NCBI RefSeq assembly: GCF_026745355.1
Contig: NC_079206.1
Location: 5,477,044-5,541,043, forward strand
Direction: 5' to 3'
From: Beta vulgaris subsp. vulgaris
Taxonomy: Eukaryota > Streptophyta > Magnoliopsida > Caryophyllales > Amaranthaceae
Length of the DNA stretch: 64,000 nucleotides
In this document: positions 54,966 to 64,000 of the stretch, piece after piece
Numbering within the stretch: the first letter of the stretch is position 1
How the letters are laid out: each line of letters begins with the position of its first letter
Made by a program: the position numbers and the translations under genes
The notes under the pieces: generated by a model
The model's database searches: none
What the model was told of the DNA's origin: nothing
The model's input: the letters and a program-made list of their open reading frames with translations, nothing else

Positions 54966-56089
54966 AAGATGTACAAGAATTCTATTGAAAGGTCTGATCA
55001 AGTGAGTTTTATACTACACTTTGCGCTAATTTACATTTCATGGGTTTCTCTCAGCCTGAAAATCATGTCAAAAAATGTACATTATATTGTCACTAAATGT
55101 CGTGAACCTATTGTTGGATGCATGTGTCTAGTGGTGGGTGAGGGTGGTGGATTTGGTTTTGAGGGAGGAGAAAAAACATAATATTTTTTTTTTTGAGAAA
55201 GATAAATTAAAAAAAATATGTGCAAGAAATACTTTTAATATTATTTTAGTAAAGTTAACAACAAAAGTAACAAAAGTTATATTTGAGTATCCAAACTATA
55301 ACTTTGCAACTTGAGTACTAAATTGCAATTTCGGACAAAGTTTAGTACCCAACTTTACACTTAACTCAATTTAGGAGTATGTAGTTGTCATTGATACTTC
55401 TAAAAGTAATATTCAGTATATGTTTATTCAATTAATTTTAGGTAGATGTAATATTTTGTTGGAAATCAACTCCAACTTGTGAATCAATTAATGGCTTGGA
55501 CTTGCTGACATTATTATTTGAACCAATAGGTCACACTAATTAGATAAGGAAAACTTAGCTTGTAACGGATTTTAGTTCGTCTTTGTATATATGTAAACAT
55601 TGTTGCATAGTGAAAGTGGATTGTATCTTATCATAAATAACGAGAAGGATTATAGATACTAAGAAAACCAATAATAGAATCAATATCTTAATTTACCGAA
55701 ATTTTTGAGTGTAATTGTTACACCATAAATTATGGTGTAACAACCTTTTTACACATGTGAAATCCCCAACTAAAATCTCCCTCCTTTTTTCTCTCCCCTA
55801 AGGCTACCTTTCAATTTCGGCGTCGGGTTAGGTTTCCTAGGCCATCCTCGACAAGCTCGTCGCGGCACCTCTTGCTTCACTCTTTCGACTTTCTCTTTCT
55901 CATCAAATCCACCATCGCGTGAACCAGTGAGCTGATTACGAATTTCGTTGATGTTGTAAACTGAAGGCGGATGAACCAGCAGTGATGTTGGGTCATTTTA
56001 CCGACTATACCCGGTGAATTGCACTGGTAGGCCCCAAACCAGCGACTTTACAAGTCACATCTGAATTGCGTGTGGATAGATGGGGAAGG

Positions 56090-57725
56090 TGTTAAAAATA
56101 TTAAGCTTAAAAAAATAAAAATAATATAATCTAGAAAAAATCAATGGAAAAATCTAGCTAGGAGATAATGCAGAAATATCTACCTAAAATTATCTAATTC
56201 ATAAAAGTAAGAAGTGTGTCCCTTTAGCGTGCTATAAATACAAGTGGATGTAAGTAAGAAGTAAGTGAATCAAAAGAAGCATTATTTTAAGTGTTTCTCT
56301 GTCTCTCCTCTAATCTCCCTAACTACATACACTAAAATATAAGAAACACAAACCAAAATTGCACTGCATCTTCGCTATTTTCCAGTAGTGGTATCAAAGC
56401 CAAAATTCCCAAAGCCTCACTACTTTAGCCAAAACACATTCAACCTAACACACAACATAGATTATAAAGGCACTCAATAATCCAACTTTTCCAATTTCTA
56501 TTTTTGGGGAAGAAAATTATGATTTCTAGAAAATTATGATGAATACAATGTTTTAAGGTCATATGGTTTATGGAGATATGCTATATATCAATGTATTTAC
56601 AAAGTATGAGTGTGAGACTAATTTAATAGAAGCACAAAAGAAGTTACTCGAGGAAGATCAAATGAAGGATGATGCTAAGGTGTTGTATCTCATACAAAAT
56701 GCGCGATACAATATTCCCAAGAATATTAAGGTCTAACACGACAAAGGAGGCTTGGAAGATCCTAAACAAGAAATTCAATGAGATAGCAAGGTAAGAAGTA
56801 TTTAAATTCATTAAGAGAATTTGAAAACTTAAAAATGAAAGAAGGGAAATTAATGAAAGATTTTTAAGGTAATAGAAACAATGGATCAATTAACATTATA
56901 TGGAGAAGAAATTTTTGATGAAAATATTGTGAAGAAGAATTTATTAAGTTTAATGAATAAATACGATAACATTGTTTATTATTGAAGAAAAAGGATATAT
57001 ATATATAAATATAATCGTGGAACAACTTATAGGATCCGTGGAGTCTCGTGAACAAAGGAAAAATCATCATATTAATTAAGAAGTAGTTGAGACTGCTCTT
57101 GTAGCAGTATTTAAGAAAATGCCCAAGAAAAATGTTGAGGATGAAGACGAAGAGAAGTCATCCAAAGGTATGAATCTAAAACTTTCTTGCAATGTTTGAA
57201 AAATGACTAACCATGATACTGCATATTGTTGGCATTAAGGAAAGCCACAATGCTGGAAATGCAAAATGTTTGATTATATAGAAAAGAATTGCAAGGTCAA
57301 GAAAAACAAGAGATTTCCAATTTTAGTAAAGAATATCAAGAAGAAACTTTATATTGGAGAAGATTATTATTTTAAGTTTGCTAATGACAAGTGCATTAGC
57401 GAGGAGGGTTGATGACACGAGCACCTACAACAAAAAAAATTTGGAGAACAAATACTTTGGTTGATGGCTGGTGACACGAGCATTAGTAAGATAGTCGGTA
57501 ACATGGGTACCAACGGAAATATCGTAAAAATTGAGAAGACATATTGAGAAGACGGAGGTTGGTGACATAGGTGTCAACATTGGAACTCGATCAAAAGTAC
57601 ATATCCTGTGGTGGTTGGTGACAAGTGCATCAACAAGATTTTCTAAAGATAGTACAAAATTTTTTAGATTAAGAGAGAGTGTTAGAAATATTAATCTTGA
57701 AAAATCTAGAAACAATAATGTAATC
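56090..57725 (+). mobile_element. decayed Copia element, copy 2, with start of 3' LTR
   Basis: The LTR lies at 56090-56384, the altered primer site TGGTATCAAAGC at 56389-56400, and the broken gag at about 56460-57410. A purine tract 'aagagagag' precedes the first 45 bases of a 3' LTR (57680-57725), which copy 1 has lost. Internal sequence between is mostly non-coding, so the element was non-autonomous. Confidence 0.75.
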
Positions 57726-57955
57726 AACACCACTCTCAGTGCAATCCCAGCCTATTCCATAACTTGCATCTGCCTCCCAGCCAAGACCATCTCAACCATT
57801 GCAACCACTGTTCAAAATTTCTTTTGGGGGTCCCAGGAGGGAAAAAATAAAACAGCCTTGATCTCCTGGGATAAAATCAGTGGCCCTATGAATCTAGAAG
57901 GGTTGGGAGTGAGGAAAACTAGTCTCTCAAGATGGTAACTTGGAACTTGAAGGAC
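57726..57955 (+). pseudogene. LINE RT-tail fragment inside the Copia 3' LTR
   Basis: The plus strand reads STTLSAIPAYSITCICLPAK, then VQNFFWGSQEGKNKTALISW and MNLEGLGVRKTSLSRW. This is the segment just after the reverse transcriptase of plant LINEs. Only about 75 residues are present. It replaces the rest of the Copia LTR. Confidence 0.7.
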
Positions 57956-58118
57956 CAAACATGAATAATTTTGGACTTATTTATTATCTATACAATAACT
58001 ATATGAAGAATTTCTACACATGGTCATACTCATAGAGATGTAAATTACTAGTTCAATTTTTGTTTGGATAGTTTAGGGTCGAAGTACTACAATAACTTTT
58101 GTAATTGTATGTAGAATA

Positions 58119-58396
58119 CTCCCTGCGTTTCTTTTTAATCTACACTTTCTTTTTTAGTACGTTTCTTTTAATCTACACACTGTTGCTTTTTCTATTTTGG
58201 GTAACATATCACATCTACTTTCTCCTCTTTTTGCACCCCATGTCATTCACTTTAATATTTTAACCCACTCTTTTGTTTCTCTCTCTCACTTTTCAATTTT
58301 TCTCTCCACCTTTTCAGTTTCCCTCTCATACTTTTGTCCTTCATCCTTGGTTCTCTCCCAAAGTAAAGTGAGTAAATTAAAACGAAACTGAGGGAA
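58119..58396. mobile_element. Stowaway-like MITE, copy 2
   Basis: Counterpart of 50146-50437, TA on both sides, with more decayed ends (CTCCCTGCGTTTC, and TTCCCTCAGTTTC on the other strand). Confidence 0.85.
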
Positions 58397-59627
58397 TATA
58401 TAATTTATATATCATTTGGTCTCAAATTTCAAATAATATACTCTAATACTCTCTTCATAATTGTCGTTCAATATTTCTCTGTATATTTATGTGTAGAATA
58501 AGTTAAGAGATTATTCAGCGAAAAGCTTCCAAAATAAAAAATACTATAGAATATGTAGGTGGTTACAGGCAGGTTGCTAAGATTAAAGAATGGAGTTTGG
58601 GAGATGAAGTTGAAAACATGTTGGACAAGAACCCAATGTCGCTAGGAGTATTATTGCAGTAACAGCCCGGATTTCCCTAACCAGCTCACAAAGGATAAGC
58701 ACAATGAAAGAGACTCTAGTTGATATAACCCAGACTATTACCATCACACTTACCGAACTACATCAAAGAGTGTGGAACTCAATTCCCAATTCTATTCAAA
58801 TTGATTAACTATTACAATAATGCTATGATTCTCAAACTTTATTCTCGTTAATTTCTACGGAAAATCCGGCAAAATTTCCTTCGAAAATAGGACAACGCTA
58901 AAGCGAGAAATGATTTAAACCTGTTTGCAAATTCAATTTATAAAATATTTCCAAATCTCAAAGCTCAACAATCTCAACGCTTTCGCGGAGCAACAACCAA
59001 CAGATAATCAAGAGCACTAGCTAACGATTCTTAAATGAAGAAATAGATTATAGATTATAAACGATTAACTATTACCAGTGGAGTGTCCTCACTTCAATAA
59101 CAAATATAATACTGCACCATCTCGTATCAGCTTCAACTTGCAAAAGAATAACTCACGGCTTCAACCTGAAACATTTAAGATACTGCCACCTACCAAGTGA
59201 CAGGCCACAGAAATGACAAAACAACGTACACACATCAGCAAAGTTGAGTACTAACCACATGCTTTGGTGGCTTTTACTTGAAAACAACTCTCACGCAATC
59301 AACATAAGTTCAACAATCATACCAATCATAGCATGCTTAACAGCAATATTCTTGTTGAACATACATATTATATTTCTATCCAATTCCTCGTTTCACAATA
59401 CATCACTAATCATATCGTAACAAACACTATAAGTTGACTTCCAACAATAACATGTTTCTATATTCTCATTTAATCAACCTTTCGACTTACCACGATTTCA
59501 TAGTAGGAATTTGAGGTCACCACCTTCGATATCAACAATATCTTCATTTTCTTTAGTCGATTTCTTAATGAAAATGCACACTTGTGCTTTCATATTCTAT
59601 CAATCACTTTCTTATATTCTATAAACA

Positions 59628-59880
59628 ACCTCTTATCGGGCAATAAATATCATAACTTTCACTATAACGATTCCTTATCGGGAATCCACATAACAAGATA
59701 AGGAATCGATTCCTTATCGGGAATCCAACATTACAAGATACGATTCCTTATCAGGAATCCAACATGAGTATCACTTACCAAGATATGTCTCCTTATCAGG
59801 AAACCACTATCGAGATTCATGTTCATATATTGAATAAACATTCATTACTTACCTGATATGATTCCTTATCGGGAATTCAA
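59628..59880. repeat. palindromic repeat array 'gattccttatcgggaatc'
   Basis: Five full or near copies of GATTCCTTATCGGGAATC or a close variant lie at about 59669, 59708, 59742, 59785 and 59859, with a partial copy near 59630. Each has arms GATTCC/GGAATC around a 6-base centre. At 59700-59715 two arms meet to form the perfect palindrome AAGGAATCGATTCCTT. Confidence 0.85.
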
Positions 59881-62339
59881 TATTGAAATAACTTTCATAC
59901 TTGCGACAACATTCTTTTTAACTAGGGGGAAAGAGAACGCGGCGGAGGAGATAAAGCTTACACTCCGGGGGTCGTCACCCAACCATTCGCTTTACTTTTG
60001 GCCAATAACCGCGACTAGTCCGGAGTATATTTTTCCGCTGATTTCACCAGCCATCCACAGGTTTCACATTACTTGATATAACGCCCGATTATCACCCCAC
60101 AGAGCAATGGGCAGGTTTCCCTGCGGGGCCCCCAAGATTCACAATCCATGGGGCACTGTTCGTGTCACCTCATCCTTCGACTCAGACGAGGCTACTTTCC
60201 CCTTTAAGATTCCTTTCGATATCGTTCATAACTCAATCAAATCATTCATATAACTCATCCAATAATTTAGTAAATCTTAATAAAGATCTTTGAATACGAA
60301 CCAAACCAAGTGATCTTCCCCGTAGATAACCATATTCATTTAACATATAACTCTTATAAATACATATTTCAAATCGATGCATACATGGCTTTCAATTCCA
60401 ATTCCAATCATTAAGCTTGTGAGCCACAACTGGTAGTAAGTAATCATGTCAATAAAATATCCAAAACAATATCACTAGGTCTCTCAGTTAGAATTAACTA
60501 ACAAGAGTTAACTTAAAATACACAACTTAAGCTTCATCAATCAAAGGTGGATTACAAATAAGTAAATATGACTCAAGTTATACCATTAGCTGAGTTCTAA
60601 TTAACATGATCAACAGTAAAACCAATTATAGACTATACCCATAGTCACAGAGCGAGTTTATCTCATTAAAATAATTCCATTACCTAAGTTGGACTTCTCC
60701 AAAGTAATTCACAACTTATATTGATTTACATAGTTAAATATACGCACTAATTAGTTAATCACTAGTCAAATAGTCTGACTTTATTATCTTATTCCATTTA
60801 TAGTTATCAAACTAAAATACTTTATTAACCACGTCATCACTAGTCTAATCCATAATTAAGTAAACTAACTCCCATACTCTTCTTATTATTAGTAGTAATT
60901 AGTTAATCCTTTCTTCGACTTTATGCAGGTTATTAATTAGGTTGACTCATTTAAGGAGTATACTCAAACTATTCTTCCACATAACATCATTGATAACTTT
61001 AGTCAAATTATGTAAACTTTACTTGATTGCAAACTTTCATCTAATTAGTCATCTTCTTAAAGTCATAACCGACAAGAAAATCATTTTAGTTATACTTAAA
61101 AATATTAACATTAGATTACCAAGTTTAAGACCTTCACGACTAACAATTCATAGTTAGAATTTACCCCATTCCAGTTATTTAGGTCACTTCCAAACACCAA
61201 TACAAGATACTTTAACCATAAACCAATAACACTTCAACTTGGAGTTTCGCTTACAAACCATGCACCTCGACCATCATGCAACTAAATCATTAACACTTCG
61301 TCAATTAATGTTTGTCTCACAACCAAGGAGTATATTGTAACTACACATAGTTATATATTAATACATAACTTGAATGGAAAGTCTTAATATCAATCCACAT
61401 AGCAAGTCTGACTTAATTATAAATGATTAACACCAAGAACTATAAATGAGATATCTTTAAACTAATTAGCAACTTATGTAGAACATGATAATTTAGCCCC
61501 ACATATAAACTTGTATTAATGAATACAAACCACTAATCCACATTTTCAATAGCAATCTATTTAGAAAATGTTCTATGTACACATAACCTTCAATCTATTT
61601 CTAAATAGTGTAACATTAATCTAGTTCTGGTAATTATACTTATTACTCATGACATTAAGTTCATATAGTACTAACAAATCCTTTCCTAAAGGAGTAATAA
61701 CTACTTAGAAGTTGCAAACAAGGTTACCATTTCATATTATCAATTGTGCTCTAAAAAGAAACTCAAAATATAATTACAAAGACCACTTTAACTATCATTT
61801 TGATGTTCATACTCCGCTAATATTTATGCAACTCGATAAATTAACTCATTAATAACTAAATTCCAACAATCTACAATTAATTATACGTTAACCACTAATC
61901 CCACTAAATTAAAGATTTCGTTAAATTAAGTTAAGGACTTAAAGTTGACATCTTTCTCCAAATTATCAGAACCACACTTAAGATGATCACTTATCTCTAA
62001 GACTTACTTCAATTTGGGCTTCCAATCACAACGAACAAACATTTACCACGAATGAATAAAGACAACACTTTCATATTTGAACCTTCAATTCACAACGATT
62101 GATTCAACATCACTATAATCATACCCATATAACCAACCAACCTAAATCCATGAAATTCACAAGCCAACCAACACAAACATCACCAAGTATTTCACAAACC
62201 AGTAGAATCAATTCAACAACAGTCATTCTCACACTCAACCATCAATTCATAATCATTAATCTAATTGTATTCTAAACTATAAATAGGATTAACCCAATCT
62301 TAAATAGAGGTTAAAAGTATTAGTACCAAAAAGAGGAGA

Positions 62340-62840
62340 CCCACGCCACGACGGCGACAACGCAGCAACATAGCAACGCGAGAAGAGAGAAAGAAGGCCA
62401 GCAATTGCAGCGGCAATGTGCGGTGGTGGCGGACCACCACCCAGCAGCAGCAGCACCATCAACAACGACAGCAACAGGGGACATAAACCTCGGCAGCAGC
62501 AACAACAAGAAGGGAGAGAGTGACGACAAGTGGTGATTCAACACCCGCAAGAAGGGCGCCGCAACGACGACAACAACATCAACAACACCGCCACAGACCG
62601 CGATGGATGACAGCAGCGCCGACAAGACAACGCCATGAAGCTAGGCTCAGCCGAAAGTTAGAGGAGAGGAGAGAGAAATTTGCGATGGTGCAGTGGCGAG
62701 CGGCGGCGAGGTTCGACGCGACTTCACCAGCAAGCAAGGGAGGCCGACGAGAAGGCAGCGAACAGAAGGGAGGGGTCGGGGTTTCACCGGGAGAGGAGAG
62801 AGAGTTTGATTTTCTTTTACAGTTTGTTTGGTAGAAGGAA
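62340..62840. other. GC-rich, repeat-like coding-potential stretch in insertion
   Basis: Frames are open on both strands because the sequence is rich in 'agcagc' and 'caacaac' triplets. There is no recognisable domain. It may be an untranslated leader or a captured fragment within the long LTR. I do not call a gene. Confidence 0.4.
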
Positions 62841-63375
62841 TTTGGAAGGAAAAGAAAGAAAGTGGAAGGAAATTTATTACGTTCCAATGTTTGGTTCATT
62901 AAAAAAAATTATATGAAAGGAAATGGGAGGAATTGGAAGGAAAGACTCTTTAATAAAATTTCACTTTTCTTTCCTCCCAAAAGCGGGGGAATTCGGAAGG
63001 AAAGAGAAAATTTATACCAAACATGGAAAATTAAGGTTTTTTTCCTTTCTCTTCCATTCTTTTCCTTTCTCTTCCCTTCCTTTCTCTTCCCTTTCTTTCC
63101 TTTACTAAAAATGAACCAAACACACTGTTAGGGTTTGGAACTTTGGGTTTCTATTTTGGGCAAAATACAACTCAACTAGTTGCACAAAACCCAAAATATA
63201 AATTACAAAATAATAATAATAACCTCATAAAATTAAATAAATAAATATATTACAAACATGAAAATATAATTCACATTCCATATCTGAAATAATATAAGAA
63301 TTTTTGAAACATAATTAACTTAATAAATATATTTAACGTTTAAATAAACACTCTTAAAAACTAGGGCTATTACAC

Positions 63376-63747
63376 TTGCACAAACATAGAATTTGTGGCC
63401 CCAAACAAAATATTATGGGCTACAAAGTTAAAGTTTTGTTGCACAAAAATAGTCTTGACAACGAGTTGACTCGATTCCCATACACCACTTTTACTACATG
63501 GGCGACGGGGCTATGGCGACGACCCACCGACGAGATGTAATCCATTGTCCACTGCTTTGGGCAACGAGTTAGAGGCTTTGGGGTACGGATTTTATCATTG
63601 CACAAAGTACAATAATTGATTATGTCCATGATGTCCTTCTTAATATATTTGCAAATTATCAACTCATAAATTTGAATATTTAAAAATTCCAAATAATGAT
63701 TAATATTGAATCATAAAAATGTGTCTTTTTGTTATTTATTAGTGTAT

Positions 63748-63749
<2 letters not shown>
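63376..63749. repeat. remainder of duplication copy 2 and flank
   Basis: Similarity to 50689-50840 ('acaccacttttactacatgg', 'gacggggctatggcgac') ends near 63520. The rest is AT-rich without visible genes. Confidence 0.6.
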
Positions 63750-63839
<90 letters not shown>

Positions 63840-63862
63840 TATATATATATATATATATATTA
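63750..63862. repeat. (TA)n microsatellite
   Basis: A run of about 83 bases of alternating TA, a short interruption near 63832-63840 and a further 20 or so. The open frame across it is meaningless. Confidence 0.97.
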
Positions 63863-64000
63863 TAACACTAAAAAGTACACGAGCAAAAATTATGCCAATG
63901 TCCATATTAGTCATTTTATATAATTAATTACTCCGCTTTTTTAATTTGCTACACTGTTCTTTTTGGGAAATGAACCACTAATTTTGACCAATTATTTTGA
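63863..64000. other. window end, nothing seen
   Basis: AT-rich. The text 'ttactccgcttttttaattt' hints at the start of another Stowaway-like end, but the window stops before this can be judged. Confidence 0.3.

Larger units (their letters stand above)
54978..58658 (+). repeat. 3.7-kb segmental duplication, copy 2
   Basis: It begins in the shared hexamer ATTCTA, at which the array text ('acaagaattcta') changes to the GPAT 3'-flank text ('ttgaaaggtctgatc'). It continues through a decayed Copia element and a Stowaway-like MITE to 58658. After the 4.7-kb insertion it resumes at 63376. Confidence 0.85.
58659..63375 (-). mobile_element. 4.7-kb insertion, likely a very long solo LTR, TSD TTGCA
   Basis: TTGCA is at 58654-58658 and 63376-63380. 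Copy 1 reads the uninterrupted 'attgttgcacaaacatag' (about 50689-50706). The ends are GTAACAGCCCGG on the left and, read from the right, GTGTAATAGCCCTAG. A TGTAAYAGCCC-type start is common for chromovirus LTRs read on the minus strand. No protein domain of a retrotransposon is visible in 4.7 kb. It contains a GC-rich stretch (62340-62790), palindromic repeats (59630-59880) and AG/CT-rich parts (62820-63110). The exact terminal bases are off by one or two from a perfect TG...CA, so a different class is possible. Confidence 0.7.

Noticed and set aside
59628..59880. CRISPR-like array
   Set aside because: The repeats are palindromic but spacers vary greatly in length, and the context is a plant transposon. 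CRISPR is not expected.
62289..62834. Several Ala/Leu/Pro-rich frames in the 4.7-kb insertion
   Set aside because: All six frames tend to be open in this GC-rich triplet-repeat stretch, and none shows a domain or start context.
63729..63923. Open frame of repeated Tyr-Ile
   Set aside because: It is only the (TA)n microsatellite translated.

Overview
The window is nuclear DNA of a flowering plant, probably a eudicot. It is AT-rich, its genes carry introns, and it is packed with nested plant-type retrotransposons (Ty1/Copia, Ty3/Gypsy, L1-type LINEs), CACTA and Mutator-like DNA transposons and MITEs. I cannot name the species from sequence alone.

Left part (1-12400). A Mutator-like element with perfect 9-bp target duplications (365-1335) is followed by the first three exons of a fatty acyl-CoA reductase on the minus strand (1400-2012). 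Next come four tandem copies of a roughly 145-bp promoter-like module (2335-3475) split by a solo LTR, then a CACTA element (3642-6835) holding another solo LTR. From 7.3 to 12.3 kb lies Mutator-type debris: a plant-mobile-domain-like reading frame, a captured tail of a KIN/COR6.6 stress-protein gene, and a tandem duplication with a degenerate 'gggttactttacactta' minisatellite.

Central part (11836-44668). This is a large direct duplication of a two-gene block. Each block has an A-type and a B-type gene for a small secreted protein of 90-93 residues that I do not recognise: A1 12720, B1 24531, A2 34681 (broken) and B2 42472. The A-to-B spacing was later enlarged by different insertions. Copy 1 received a 9.3-kb LINE holding two solo LTRs (14004-23333). 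Copy 2 received a young, apparently intact Copia element (36116-41427). Each copy keeps the empty site of the other's insertion, so the order of events can be read directly. A second LINE with its own solo LTR (28894-33795) lies between the copies.

Right part (44669-64000). A Mutator-like element carrying the tail of a GRF-zinc-finger-type gene sits just before the last exon of a glycerol-3-phosphate acyltransferase (GPAT) gene, which has a frameshift and no visible first exon. Beyond it, a segment of about 3.7 kb with a decayed Copia element is duplicated (47035-50840 and 54978-58658 plus 63376-63520). The two copies flank a tandem array, about 1.47 kb per unit, of Gypsy gag fused to unidentified coding-like sequence. 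The second copy is split by a 4.7-kb insertion (58659-63375) that contains palindromic repeats.

The only genes that look intact and possibly expressed from host promoters are A1, B1 and B2. The FAR and GPAT pieces belong to wax, cutin or suberin pathways but are incomplete here. The most interesting system is the secreted-peptide family with its shared promoter module, which has been duplicated, broken and, at the left, amplified without a gene.
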